A DNA stretch of 64,000 nucleotides from CAZELM01 sp964512995 (GCA_964512995.1 CAZELM010000025.1:5932-69931); one strand, 5' to 3'. Positions 8,853 to 18,537 are shown, numbered from the stretch's first letter. Notes: generated from the letters alone by a model not told the origin. Numbers and translations are program-made.

Positions 8853-10529
8853 ATGGAAATCGAGCAGATACAAAAGCTTATTCAGACTGGTGAATGCCTG
8901 AAGATTGAATTCAAAGCGGCAACGGACACCGTTCCCGCATCGCTATATCCGACCGTGGTTGCATTTTCAAATACCGATGGCGGAACGATACTTCTTGGAG
9001 TCGAAGATGATGGCAAAATTACCGGTATAAAACAGGAAGCGATTGACAAGCTGCAAAAAGACATCGTAAGCGCTCTAAACTCGCGTGATTGTATAAATCC
9101 TCCTTTATATGTTCACCCACTCATCGTACAACATGAGGACGGACTTGTACTTGCCATACAGGTGCAGGCAAGCAGCCAGGTGCATGACCATGCTGGAAAA
9201 ATTTACATCCGCGAGTTCGAATGCGATCTCGATATTACAAAAGACCAGCATAAAACTAGCGATCTCTACCTTCGTAAGCGAACTTTTTTTACGGAGGCAC
9301 AGATTTATCCTCATCTTTCAATACAGGATCTCGATCCAGGTCTATTTGATAAAGCGCGGCAACTCATCCGGAATTATCGTAGCGATCACCCGTGGCTCCT
9401 CGTGAGCAACGAGCAATTGCTAAAAGATTCGATTCTCTGGAGAAAAGATTTCAACACCGGGCAGGAGGGGTTAACGCTTGCGGCAGCATTAATATTTGGC
9501 AAGGAATCGACTATTCAGAGCCTTCTTCCAGCATATAAGGTGGAAGGAATGGTGCGGAGGGTAAACAAAGATCGGTGGGATGACCGCATTACGCTTCGAA
9601 AGAATCTGATCGATACCTATCTCGAATTGAAACTTTTCATAAACCGCCATCTTTCGGAAAAGTTCTACCTTGAAGGTGATCAACGCATTGATTTACGGGA
9701 TAAGATATTTCGTGAAGTGATCGGCAATATCATCGTTCATCGTGAATATACCAGCGCATTATCCACGGATCTGATCATCACGGATAGCGACGTGATCACC
9801 ACAAATCCTAACAAGTCTTTGTTTCATGGTCCGATTGATCCCGGCAGTTTTAATCCATTCCCGAAAAATCCAAATATCAGAAAGTTTTTTACTGCATTCG
9901 GTTGGACCGATGAAATAGGTTCGGGCATCCGGAATACGTATAAATATCTTCCTCTTTATGTGCAGAACGCAAAACCGGTTTTTAGCGAAGATGACACTTT
10001 CAAAATAACCATCCCGCTAATGTGGAATTCTCTGGATAATTATTTTTCCGATTTCCATGCATGGCTTGGATTACCTGAAACATCCATCTCCCATTTTAAA
10101 AAAGGGGTAGCCAATATCGTTCTTCCTGCATCTCTTTCAGGGACGCCCTGGGCAAAAATCCTTTTATTTCTGGTACCCAGCTGGCATCGAAAAGGTACCC
10201 AGTTGCGCTGTTTGAAATGGCCTGAAAATCAATCATTTACTGAAGATGAAATCAAAAAAGCATCCAGTCGATCCGAAAAAGGTATCCACCTTTTAAAGAA
10301 GAAAGGATGGTATCTGGTCAGCATTTTAGCGCTTACAGCAGAGCCGGTCAGAATGAGAAAACTGATGGAATGGATAGGGTATAAAAATGAAAAGACCTTC
10401 CGAGATAACTACCTCAAACCTTTACGGGAAGCCGAATTAATTGCATTAACCATTCCTGAACAGCCGACAAATCCGGAGAACAAATATTCCATAACCGAAA
10501 AAGGCAAACTTTTTCTGGGCGGAGGCTGA
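8853..10529 (+). CDS. AlbA_2 (Schlafen-type) / HATPase-like putative regulator in BREX locus
   Basis: The product is 558 residues. The N terminus is an AlbA_2 (formerly AAA_4) domain with the family pattern IEFKAA near residue 18 and NTDGGTILLGVEDDG near residues 39-55. The centre has a degenerate GHKL/HATPase_c_4-type segment: REVIGNIIVHREY, then NPN near residue 315 and EIGSGIRN near residue 350. The C-terminal 170 residues look like winged-helix DNA-binding segments and have no close match I can name. Such proteins are often called RecG-like or transcriptional regulators and occur as accessory genes in BREX and other defence islands. This one lies 21 bp after pglX and 11 bp before pglZ, so it is cotranscribed with the core genes. 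Whether it regulates BREX or is a second effector cannot be told from sequence. Confidence 0.8.
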   Translation: MEIEQIQKLIQTGECLKIEFKAATDTVPASLYPTVVAFSNTDGGTILLGVEDDGKITGIKQEAIDKLQKDIVSALNSRDCINPPLYVHPLIVQHEDGLVLAIQVQASSQVHDHAGKIYIREFECDLDITKDQHKTSDLYLRKRTFFTEAQIYPHLSIQDLDPGLFDKARQLIRNYRSDHPWLLVSNEQLLKDSILWRKDFNTGQEGLTLAAALIFGKESTIQSLLPAYKVEGMVRRVNKDRWDDRITLRKNLIDTYLELKLFINRHLSEKFYLEGDQRIDLRDKIFREVIGNIIVHREYTSALSTDLIITDSDVITTNPNKSLFHGPIDPGSFNPFPKNPNIRKFFTAFGWTDEIGSGIRNTYKYLPLYVQNAKPVFSEDDTFKITIPLMWNSLDNYFSDFHAWLGLPETSISHFKKGVANIVLPASLSGTPWAKILLFLVPSWHRKGTQLRCLKWPENQSFTEDEIKKASSRSEKGIHLLKKKGWYLVSILALTAEPVRMRKLMEWIGYKNEKTFRDNYLKPLREAELIALTIPEQPTNPENKYSITEKGKLFLGGG

Positions 10530-10540
10530 GGAGTTTTAGA

Positions 10541-12778
10541 ATGATCGATAAATGGTTTCTGGAAGATATAAAACATCTGATTTCGCATCGTAATCGAGTC
10601 GTTATTTTAGACCCAAACGGGCAATGCGAATTTTTACTGAAATTATTACCTCGGGATTTCGCAGTAATAAAAACAGACAGTAAACTTAGCGAACAATGGC
10701 AAAGAGTAAAAGAAGAACTTTTCTTGCGCCATGAAACCGAAACCAGGCATCAAACGGATTCTGTCGTTTTTTATGTTACCCGTGAAAAAAAGAATCTGAG
10801 TTTTTTATTAGACTATTGTTTCACTCACGGCTGTCTGGATCTGAGCACTCCCGCTGAATGGCTGAAAAAGAAGCTGTTTGACAATACGGGTCTTCAAGTT
10901 CCGATGGATAGCTCATTGCTTTTGACCGCAGCCAAAATTGGAATTGGAAAGGACATCGCCTGGTGGAAAAAAATACTTCAAAATCTTGAAGAATTAGTAA
11001 CCCTGGACGATGAACTGCTGCCATTTCTGAACAGTCCGGAAACCTTTCTAAATTCCGAAGAACCGGATATTCGCAGGTTGTTCGAAGAAAAACTGTTTGA
11101 ACTTCTGGGACAACCCTACATTGCCAAACCCCCTAAAACCCTTGCCAATGAGATCGTAAAACGATTGTTTGATGGCCTGGTATACAACGATGTTCCCGCG
11201 CCGTTATTGGAAGTCTATTACCACTGGGTTGACAGTGACAGATACAAGCCTTCCCTGGAGCAATATATTGCTGCATACAAAATGGATTCCGGAGCCAATC
11301 CCTGGTCCGCTCATCCCGATCATTGTTTTAACGTTTTGGATGAAAAAGCCTTGCAGCATCTCACCGCCAATTTGCGGGATAAATCATTTGTCTCAGAAAA
11401 GCTGCGCAGGATAACGCCTCGTGTAAAAAGCACCCGGGCACAAGCGTTTCTGCCTTCTTGGTGGCAGGATGTTTTCGAGTTATTGGAATTCGATGGTAAA
11501 GCTTTAAACACCTGCAACAGTTTCAATCATATTTTGGAGTTTTATACGCATTCTTTCATAAAAGCTGACCGGGCAATCCGGCATTTGTACGCAGCCTTCT
11601 TGCAGGAAGAAGCAATGATTCGCCCGTTGCAGGAGTATTATGAAAGCTTGAACCGGGAACTTTTAGCGCAATGGTTTTCCTGGGTTGCCGATTACAAATC
11701 CGATCAGCAGTGTTATTTGATTACCTTGTTAAAAAAGGCTTCTCCGGGATTTGTTGCCATTGTGGGTGATGGGATCCGTTACGAAATTGCCGATTTTGTG
11801 GCAAATAGTCTGGAAAAACAGTTTAAAGTTGAGAGAGGCATCATGCTGGCTGATCTGCCATCTGTGACCGACCGCAATATGACCGCTCTTTATACGGGTA
11901 GCAATGCGATTCTATCTCAGCATAAAGACCGGGAAAAGTGGCTCCTGGATAAAACAGGAAAACCGATTTCCTTTATGGATCTCGAAGCAGTGCATTATGG
12001 ACTTAGAGCTGATTACCTTGTACTTACCTATAAGGACATCGATAGCGCCGGTGAAAAACTGCAGCAGGGAGCGCTGAAGCTGTTTAATGAATTCGAACAG
12101 GTTCTGACAGATAAAATCACGCTGCTTCTCAAAATGGGATACACGGAAGTTCATTTACTGACAGACCACGGTTTTGTGCTGACAGGTTTGTTGGATGAAG
12201 CTGACAAGATCGAGCCGAATGTGAAAGGAAAAGCGGAAGTGCATGAGCGTTTCCTGCGTACCGTGGAAAAACAGAGTAACGACGAGTGGATTAAAATTGA
12301 TTCCCCGTCTGGTGAATTCAGGTATGTTTATGTTTCCAAAAGCCACAGACCATTTAAATCTAAGGGGAAATATGGATATTCTCACGGCGGATTTACTCCG
12401 CAGGAAGTCGTCATCCCGAATTTTGTTTTTCGCAAACAGGAATCTGCAATACCAGGTTTAAAAGTCACGATCATAAATAAAAAAGAGCTGCTGACAGTAG
12501 TGGGCAATTTGTTCGTTCTCAAGATACAGGCAGCCTCATCAGCACCAAACATGTTTGCTGTTAATAGAAAAGTGAAAACAATGATCTTTTCGGGTTCTGT
12601 GAATCTCGCCTGCAGCAACATCATTTCAATGGAGCCAGGTAAGGTAGAATCTCTGGAGTTTTCATTCGATGGAAAATCCGAAGTTAAAGCGGTTTTACTG
12701 GATGCTGAAACTCAGGAGCAGTTGGACAGTTTTTCAATAAAAAAATCCGATGTGAGAGATCTTGGCGGCTTATTTTAG
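10541..12778 (+). CDS. pglZ: BREX phosphatase-like protein PglZ
   Basis: PglZ is the universal BREX component, with an alkaline-phosphatase-superfamily fold and reported metal-dependent nuclease or phosphatase activity. The 745-residue protein has the expected core: the metal-binding strand VGDGIRYE with Asp410, the PSVTDRN loop at residues 440-446 where the family nucleophile position lies, and TDHG at residues 541-544, whose Asp and His should bind metal. Helical N-terminal (1-380) and beta-rich C-terminal (630-745) regions flank the core. The gene starts at ATG 10541, with GAGG upstream inside the gap after the AlbA_2 gene, and ends 14 bp before brxL. The frame is intact. Confidence 0.92.
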   Translation: MIDKWFLEDIKHLISHRNRVVILDPNGQCEFLLKLLPRDFAVIKTDSKLSEQWQRVKEELFLRHETETRHQTDSVVFYVTREKKNLSFLLDYCFTHGCLDLSTPAEWLKKKLFDNTGLQVPMDSSLLLTAAKIGIGKDIAWWKKILQNLEELVTLDDELLPFLNSPETFLNSEEPDIRRLFEEKLFELLGQPYIAKPPKTLANEIVKRLFDGLVYNDVPAPLLEVYYHWVDSDRYKPSLEQYIAAYKMDSGANPWSAHPDHCFNVLDEKALQHLTANLRDKSFVSEKLRRITPRVKSTRAQAFLPSWWQDVFELLEFDGKALNTCNSFNHILEFYTHSFIKADRAIRHLYAAFLQEEAMIRPLQEYYESLNRELLAQWFSWVADYKSDQQCYLITLLKKASPGFVAIVGDGIRYEIADFVANSLEKQFKVERGIMLADLPSVTDRNMTALYTGSNAILSQHKDREKWLLDKTGKPISFMDLEAVHYGLRADYLVLTYKDIDSAGEKLQQGALKLFNEFEQVLTDKITLLLKMGYTEVHLLTDHGFVLTGLLDEADKIEPNVKGKAEVHERFLRTVEKQSNDEWIKIDSPSGEFRYVYVSKSHRPFKSKGKYGYSHGGFTPQEVVIPNFVFRKQESAIPGLKVTIINKKELLTVVGNLFVLKIQAASSAPNMFAVNRKVKTMIFSGSVNLACSNIISMEPGKVESLEFSFDGKSEVKAVLLDAETQEQLDSFSIKKSDVRDLGGLF

Positions 12779-12792
12779 ATGGAGAATGAGAT

Positions 12793-14838
12793 ATGGTGTT
12801 AGACAATGTGGACAGGAAGGCGTTAGATCATTTCAGGGGATATGTCGTAAGAAAAGATCTAGCCTTAAAAATAAAAGGAGGGGCAAACGTTCCCGCATTT
12901 GTGCTTGAGTATTTATTGGCAAATAGCTGCAGCACGGAGGATGAGACGAAAATCAGTGAAGGAATGGATAACGTAAAAAAGATCCTCCGCGATCATTACG
13001 TAAATCCGGAAGAAAGCAACCTGATACAATCAAAACTTCGTGAAAAAGGCCGCTATAAAATCATCGATAAAATAATGGTGGATCTGGATGCGCACCATGA
13101 CCGATATTGGGCTTCAATCAGCAACAGCAACATTAAAAAAGCAAATATAAGCGATGACCTGGTCAGGCATCACGAAAAACTGTTATTGGGAGGAATCTGG
13201 GCAATCATCGAAATGGAATACGACCCTCTGATCACCGTTGGCACGACCGTATATCCATTCGTCGTCCGTGGTATCAGACCCATTCAGCTTTCAAGTTTTG
13301 ACGGTGAAAAGGTCACAGAAAAGAGAAAAGAGTTTACCAAAGAAGAATGGAAGACGCTCCTTCTCAGAAGCGCTGGTTATGAACCGAACAGTGAAGGAAT
13401 TGATAACAGAAAACAAACTCTGCTGTTGATGAGGCTTTTGCCACTTGTAGAAGCCAATTTCAATATGGTGGAATTGGGTCCTCGATCTTCGGGTAAATCA
13501 TATATTTATAAAGAAATCACGCCATATGCGTTACTGATTTCAGGCGGACAGGGCACCGTGGCAAAACTCTTTGTCAACAATACAACCGGACGGGTCGGTT
13601 CTGTTGGAGAATGGGATGCGATCTGTTTTGACGAAAGCACTGATAAGCTATTTAAAGATAACGACGCCATCCCTCTGATGAAAGATTATATGGAGTCCGG
13701 ATCGTTTTCCCGAGGCGGTCGGGGGGGTGAGATTGCCGGACATGCTTCGATTATTTATAACGGGAACATCAACAAGCCCGTTGAAACCGTATTGCAGACC
13801 TCAAATCTATTCAGCCCACTTTCAGACGAGGTCAATCACGACACAGCATTTCTGGACCGGATAAATCTTTACTTGCCTGGATGGGAGATAACCAAGTTCA
13901 GTCCTGAAAATTTTACTGACCATTTTGGATTCAGCACCGATTATTTTTCTGAAATACTAAAATCCCAGCGCAAAATGACCTACTATGAGGTTCTGGATAA
14001 GCATTTTTCACTGGGTCATCACTTAAAGCAACGGGACTCGAAATCCGTTCGGAAAATTGTCTCCGGCTTGATTAAACTCTTGCATCCGGATGGCAATGTG
14101 AGCAAAGAAGATGTTCAGGAGTATATGGTGCTGGGCTTCGAAATGAGAAGACGTGTGAAGGAACAATTGAAACGCATCGGAGGAATGGAATTCTGGGACA
14201 CCAACTTCTCGTATATTGACAAAGAGACTCAGGAAGAATTTTTTGTTGGATTACCGGAGGAGCGCGGGAATAACCTTATTGAAAAAAATCCCTTGGCACC
14301 GGGAGTTTGTTATACTGCAACCAGTGACGGCAATAACATGTCGCTGGTAAAAATCGAGGTGGTTTCGATTAAAGGCACCGGGAAGCTGATTGTGACCGGG
14401 ACGAACAATCAGGAAGTCAAAGAAAACATCAAAAACACATACAATTATTTAAGAGCAAACGAAAAGGGCATTCTCAACGAGCAACACTCTTTAAAAAGTT
14501 TTGACATCAACATTCAGATTACCAATCTCCTGGGAGCCTACATCAATGAAGGAATCGGGAGTGCAGTATTTGTCGCCTTGCTTTCTGCTCTATACAACAA
14601 AAACTTGAAAGCGGGATTGGCAGTAGTCGGAAATATTTCGATCGGTGGTGCGATTGAAAGATCGCTCCACTTTGCCGACAAAATATCACTTCTGTCTGAT
14701 AACGGCGCGAAGACCGTTCTTGTTCCGTTGGATAATCTGAACGAGATAACATCACTGCCAGCAAGCGTATTGGGAAAAACCGATGTGCCGTTTTACGGAA
14801 ATAGCCAGATGCTGCTACAGAAAGCCGTGGAGACATAA
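12793..14838 (+). CDS. brxL: BREX Lon-like AAA+ protein BrxL
   Basis: BrxL marks type 1 BREX and is an AAA+ protein related to Lon and MCM that assembles on DNA. The 681-residue product has a Walker A motif GPRSSGKS at residues 229-236, a Walker B-like stretch AICFDES near residue 275, and a C-terminal Lon-type domain. In that domain GIGSA places a Ser at 590, and Lys630 in FADK sits where the Lon catalytic Lys is expected, so a Ser-Lys dyad appears conserved. Known BrxL proteins act mainly as DNA-binding assemblies rather than proven proteases. It is the last gene of the BREX unit and no clear terminator hairpin follows. Length and motif order match the family. Confidence 0.93.
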   Translation: MVLDNVDRKALDHFRGYVVRKDLALKIKGGANVPAFVLEYLLANSCSTEDETKISEGMDNVKKILRDHYVNPEESNLIQSKLREKGRYKIIDKIMVDLDAHHDRYWASISNSNIKKANISDDLVRHHEKLLLGGIWAIIEMEYDPLITVGTTVYPFVVRGIRPIQLSSFDGEKVTEKRKEFTKEEWKTLLLRSAGYEPNSEGIDNRKQTLLLMRLLPLVEANFNMVELGPRSSGKSYIYKEITPYALLISGGQGTVAKLFVNNTTGRVGSVGEWDAICFDESTDKLFKDNDAIPLMKDYMESGSFSRGGRGGEIAGHASIIYNGNINKPVETVLQTSNLFSPLSDEVNHDTAFLDRINLYLPGWEITKFSPENFTDHFGFSTDYFSEILKSQRKMTYYEVLDKHFSLGHHLKQRDSKSVRKIVSGLIKLLHPDGNVSKEDVQEYMVLGFEMRRRVKEQLKRIGGMEFWDTNFSYIDKETQEEFFVGLPEERGNNLIEKNPLAPGVCYTATSDGNNMSLVKIEVVSIKGTGKLIVTGTNNQEVKENIKNTYNYLRANEKGILNEQHSLKSFDINIQITNLLGAYINEGIGSAVFVALLSALYNKNLKAGLAVVGNISIGGAIERSLHFADKISLLSDNGAKTVLVPLDNLNEITSLPASVLGKTDVPFYGNSQMLLQKAVET

Positions 14839-15536
14839 GAATGGAATCCCCAGAAGCGAAATGATACAATTTTTCTTTGTTCAATGCTTGGCGGAGGCGA
14901 ATGATATTAATCCGGTCTGAGTTTGGATTGCCCTGTGTGCCTTCGGAAACAATCCTGAAGATACCAGGATCAACCAGCATGCTCAGTTGATCAGGAACTT
15001 ACGGATCGAACCCATCTATATTTACATGCTTTCTTTATTATAGGATTCGTTAATGATTTCTACATTGTTTCCAAAGGAAAATTCTAATAAAAATCCTTTG
15101 CATATTCCTGCCGCGAGCACTATTAATTCCTGTGAATCGCGAGCAGAGAATCCGGTGTTGCGAGCAGCTAAAAGGATACAAAGAAACCGATCATGCATGG
15201 GAGTGTCAGTCTGAGTATTGTATGTCAAAGTCTACCAGGAAATATGTCAGACTTGGAATCACCAAATGGTTAGATAACGCGGTTAGATAACGCACTGGCA
15301 GCGGAAGCGGGTCACAAATACACTGGATACAATCCGGTCATTATTCCCCGTCAGTGGGTAAACGTTTGAACTCCCTGCCTGAATATAGATTCATTCTTCC
15401 AGTCAAGAAACGCGTCATATCTTGAGCAATCAGGAAGGTTAGATAAACCAAGAAAGTTCCGCCAAAAGTAAGATATAGGTAAGATAACAGGAATTACATT
15501 TTTCTCGTACTCTCCCTAACCCCTTGATTTTATTAA
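14839..15536. other. Non-coding junction between BREX locus and tRNA cluster
   Basis: I see no convincing gene here. The word GGTTAGATAACGC is repeated back to back at about 15269-15294, and related GGTTAGATAA or GGTAAGATAA words recur near 15437 and 15477. A minus-strand open stretch of about 47 codons ending near 14838 could be a gene remnant but I do not recognise it. Composition moves from AT-rich to mixed, as expected at an island border. Confidence 0.6.
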
Positions 15537-15610
15537 TGCGCCCAGCAAGGCTCGAACTTGCGACCTTTGGATTCGTAGTCCAACGCTCTATCCAACTGAG
15601 CTATGGGCGC
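15537..15610 (-). tRNA. tRNA-Arg (ACG)
   Basis: Reading the minus strand gives a 7-bp acceptor stem GCGCCCA/TGGGCGC with discriminator A. The D arm contains AGCTCAGTTGGA. The anticodon stem TTGGA/TCCAA encloses loop CTACGAA with anticodon ACG. The T loop is GTTCGAG. CCA is not encoded. The 3' end faces the BREX locus. Confidence 0.95.
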
Positions 15611-15629
15611 GCCTCCATCTATCATGGAG

Positions 15630-15719
15630 CGGAGAGGGTGGGATTCGAACCCACGGTAGAGTGTTACCCCTACACTTGCTTAGCAGGCAAGCACCTTCGG
15701 CCTACTCGGTCACCTCCCC
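15630..15719 (-). tRNA. tRNA-Ser (GCU)
   Basis: On the minus strand an acceptor stem GGGGAGG pairs with CCTCTCC (one G-U pair), with discriminator G as expected for serine. The anticodon stem CTTGC/GCAAG holds loop CTGCTAA with anticodon GCT. A long class II variable arm follows, then a GTTCGAATC T loop. Confidence 0.95.
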
Positions 15720-15735
15720 GGATCATCTATGTTGG

Positions 15736-15822
15736 CGGAGGGAGTAGGATTCGAACCCACGGAACGCGTAAACGTTCAACGGTTTTCAAGACCGCCGCCT
15801 TCAACCGCTCGGCCATCCCTCC
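15736..15822 (-). tRNA. tRNA-Ser (UGA)
   Basis: On the minus strand the acceptor stem GGAGGGA/TCCCTCC carries discriminator G. The loop CTTGAAA gives anticodon TGA. A long variable arm (GAACGTTTACGCGTTC) forms a hairpin, followed by a GTTCGAATC T loop. It is probably cotranscribed with the two tRNA genes downstream on the same strand. Confidence 0.95.
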
Positions 15823-15910
15823 ATTCTCTTCATCTCCCCATTTTCATCGAAAGACGAAAGCAGTCGATATCTACCACGACCCATCAACCCTTGTCAACCT
15901 TTTTTCCCGC

Positions 15911-17866
15911 TTAAAACGGCACCCACGGCTCACGAACCACAACCGTATACTTCTCGCTCCAAATTACTCCCCCATCCTTCATCATCACCTCAAACTGATA
16001 CCCGATCGTTTTCCCCGTTATCCGTTTACTGGGAATCACCCCCTCAAACTCCCGGCCCCTCACCACGCTCATCACACCATCGAACGATCCCTTCTTGCTC
16101 GTCATCCGGATAACGATCTTTTCTATCTCCCGCTGGCCGCTCACAACAACCCGCAACACCATATCATCCCCCTGTCGAACGACTTTTGGCACCGTATGCC
16201 GGATCACCGTCTCCCGATCCATAAAATCCGCACGATTCTCCACAACCGCATTCTGTTCGGAATATCCCGATGGGAGCGGCGTTCCGGTCATTTCCGGAAT
16301 CACCGTATTCGTCCCGGCAACCACCGATTCCGGGATCGGGATCACCGTAGGCGTATCCGTCGGCTCCGGAGACGGCGAGGAAGTCCCTGCCGGTGTGCCC
16401 GTTGGAGTGGGGGACGGAACCGGAGTTCGCTTCACTGCCCCCGCTGATGTCGGCGATGGTGCGGCCGTGGAACGCGGGACTTCCGATCTTCGCACATCTT
16501 TGATCTTTGGCTCCATGGATGTTTCGGTTTCAGGCAACCGATCCGGAACCGGTGCAGGAGTATCAGACCGTGCGAGGTTCCCGGAGACCCCCGATGGCGT
16601 CACGAGCGCACCTCCCGGAATCGATTCTTCAGATGACAGCGTGGGTATGCCGGACGATGACACCGGAATGTTCACCCGTTCGGGTTCTTCGTCCAATCGC
16701 GTCCCAACTCCGATCATCTTTCCGGGAGTGGCGGTTGCGATACCGTCGATCGGGAGTGTCAGTTCATGCGGATTCTTCGTGTCCGGATCTGGAAAATTCT
16801 GTCCGGTATAGTAGAGAATCAAGGCTCCCAGTATTCCCGTTCCTATCCCGATCATCACCCAGAGCCACTTTGTTTTCCGGCGATTCAGAACACGGGTGTG
16901 TTCCGGAAAACGAAGCGAATCCGATATCGTATCCGGCAACCGGCCGGCTGGCGGAGTGGCTTTTTGGGGAGATGTCAGTTGGGCGGTCATCGGGAATGGC
17001 GTATCGGGTGGTGTTCCGAGGAGCGATTCCTGGAAGTTTTCAAATGCTCGGATACATGAATCCGGTCGATCCTCGGGCTGTTTGGCCAGCATTCCGAGTA
17101 TGGCAGAGTCGACTGCCGGCGGTAGTGCCGGGATGATGGAACGGGGCGAGTCGGGTTCCCCATGAACGATCCGCCACCAGATCTGTGGTTCGGTCTCCCC
17201 CCGAAACGCAAACCGGCCGGTCACCAGCTCATAGATTACGCATCCGAACGAAAAAATATCGCCTTTGAAACTGCCTTTCTGACCCTGGAAATATTCCGGA
17301 GCGGTATAATGATAGGTGCAGACGAGTTTTCCTTCGGATGTCAGCGTGGTCAGATGCGGGGTTTCCATCCGGGCGATCCCGAAATCCGTGATCTTTACGA
17401 CCAGATTCGGTGTGATCATGATGTTTTCGGGTTTGATGTCCCGGTGAATGACTCCGTTTTCGTGTGCGTAATCCAGTGCGGAGGCCACCTGCCGGGTAAT
17501 CGTGAGAAGCGTACTGAGCGGGATGGCCGTATGCTTCTCCATGAAATGCCGGAGGTTCATGCCCTGGATATATTCCATGCTGATATACGGGAAATCCTGT
17601 ATCTCACCGATATCGTGAATGATGACAATACCGGGATGGCTGAGTCTGGCAGCGGATTGGGCTTCGCGGAGCAGCCGTTTGCGGAGCGTATCGGCTCGCT
17701 TGGGATCCTGAGCCCGGTCGATGCGGATCGTTTTCAGAGCGATTTCGCGATGCAGCCTGAGATCCCATGCCAGATAGACGTTCGCCATACCGCCGCTGCC
17801 GAGGAGTCGCCGGATCTCAAACCGATCTCCGACACAGTATCCGGCATTGAATGATGGAACATCCAT
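15911..17866 (-). CDS. Membrane-anchored eukaryotic-like Ser/Thr protein kinase
   Basis: This is a complete Hanks-type kinase of about 651 residues. The glycine-rich loop GSGGMANV is at residues 23-30, the ATP-anchoring Lys is 45 (ALKTI), HRD is 141-143, DFG is 161-163, and an APE sequence follows. After the kinase domain (to about residue 285) comes one transmembrane helix near residues 335-357. A Pro/Ser/Thr-rich linker of about 200 residues follows, with many TPTP-like words. The last 95 residues form a predicted beta-rich domain on the outer side, where a signal could be sensed. There are no PASTA repeats. I prefer ATG 17866, with GGGAG upstream, over GTG 17872, which leaves too little room for ribosome binding. 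It is monocistronic as far as can be seen. The substrate is unknown; the FHA protein at 58.3 kb is a candidate reader of such phosphorylation. Confidence 0.93.
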   Translation of the reverse strand: MDVPSFNAGYCVGDRFEIRRLLGSGGMANVYLAWDLRLHREIALKTIRIDRAQDPKRADTLRKRLLREAQSAARLSHPGIVIIHDIGEIQDFPYISMEYIQGMNLRHFMEKHTAIPLSTLLTITRQVASALDYAHENGVIHRDIKPENIMITPNLVVKITDFGIARMETPHLTTLTSEGKLVCTYHYTAPEYFQGQKGSFKGDIFSFGCVIYELVTGRFAFRGETEPQIWWRIVHGEPDSPRSIIPALPPAVDSAILGMLAKQPEDRPDSCIRAFENFQESLLGTPPDTPFPMTAQLTSPQKATPPAGRLPDTISDSLRFPEHTRVLNRRKTKWLWVMIGIGTGILGALILYYTGQNFPDPDTKNPHELTLPIDGIATATPGKMIGVGTRLDEEPERVNIPVSSSGIPTLSSEESIPGGALVTPSGVSGNLARSDTPAPVPDRLPETETSMEPKIKDVRRSEVPRSTAAPSPTSAGAVKRTPVPSPTPTGTPAGTSSPSPEPTDTPTVIPIPESVVAGTNTVIPEMTGTPLPSGYSEQNAVVENRADFMDRETVIRHTVPKVVRQGDDMVLRVVVSGQREIEKIVIRMTSKKGSFDGVMSVVRGREFEGVIPSKRITGKTIGYQFEVMMKDGGVIWSEKYTVVVREPWVPF

Positions 17867-17931
17867 GATCACTTCTCCCGGTTCGCCAACCTGAACCGTA
17901 ATGGTTTGAATCAGGATCGATCCCCGTGACT

Positions 17932-17962
17932 ATTTTATGGCGGTTCGCCCGGTCACTGTCAA
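17932..17962 (-). promoter_or_regulatory. Putative sigma70-type promoter of the Ser/Thr kinase
   Basis: On the minus strand TTGACA (17962-17957) is followed after 19 bp by TAAAAT (17937-17932), upstream of the kinase start at 17866. The spacing is slightly long. Confidence 0.4.
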
Positions 17963-18157
17963 TCAGGCTGAAACCAACCTTCGGCCCCTTTCAGGATATC
18001 ATCCGGTCTGATTATAAACGACAACGCGATCAGATGAAATATCAGGATAGCGTTCTTATTGAACCCGGTCCTCTGTTCTTTGTTGGGGTAGGTTTCAACC
18101 TGGCGAATCTGTTATTGACAATCATAAACGACCGGTGCAGGTTTGAAACCAACCCCT

Positions 18158-18290
18158 GGCATGGTTCCCTCACCCCGCCGGCCGTGATGGTGAAACCAGG
18201 CACGAAACCGGCAATTGACGCGATCCCCTCACCCCGCCGGCCGTGATCATGGATTGATCCGTACTGTTCCGGCCGTCGACCCTCTCTCCG
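18158..18290. repeat. Direct repeat copy A (about 130 bp)
   Basis: This stretch is identical to 18538-18666 over at least 126 bases. It contains two copies of CCCTCACCCCGCCGGCCGTGAT and a CTGTTCCGGCCGTCGACCCTC segment. It belongs to the dispersed GC-rich repeat family of this genome. Confidence 0.85.
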
Positions 18291-18537
18291 GGTCACTGGG
18301 TTGGGAGGCCGTACAGGCTCCGCATGACACTAAATGAAGAAACCTATAAAACGACCGCTCGTGAAGAGGTTTCTTAGCAGAGGGTGAAGAAGGTTTCTGC
18401 ACAAACACCCTTTCTTCCCTCCTTCTCCCCCCGGGAGAAGGACCGAGGATGAGGGTGGGACTTGGCAGGCGTCTGTGATGTGTATCCATGAGGATGAGGA
18501 TTGTCATTCGCAGGCAACGATGATGTACGATGACATC

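Noticed and set aside
14543..14980. Minus-strand gene overlapping the end of brxL
   Set aside because: Only about 47 codons lie outside brxL, I recognise no family, and a stop lies just upstream. It may be a remnant but cannot be called.
15022..15228. Small minus-strand frame (68 codons) near the tRNA genes
   Set aside because: No ribosome site, no domain and no similarity that I recognise.
15524..16447. Plus-strand open frame across the tRNA cluster
   Set aside because: It reads through three well-formed tRNA genes and antisense to the kinase. No domain is visible.
16095..17854. Plus-strand open frames opposite the Ser/Thr kinase
   Set aside because: The kinase on the minus strand has all catalytic motifs; the antisense frames come from its GC-rich codon pattern.
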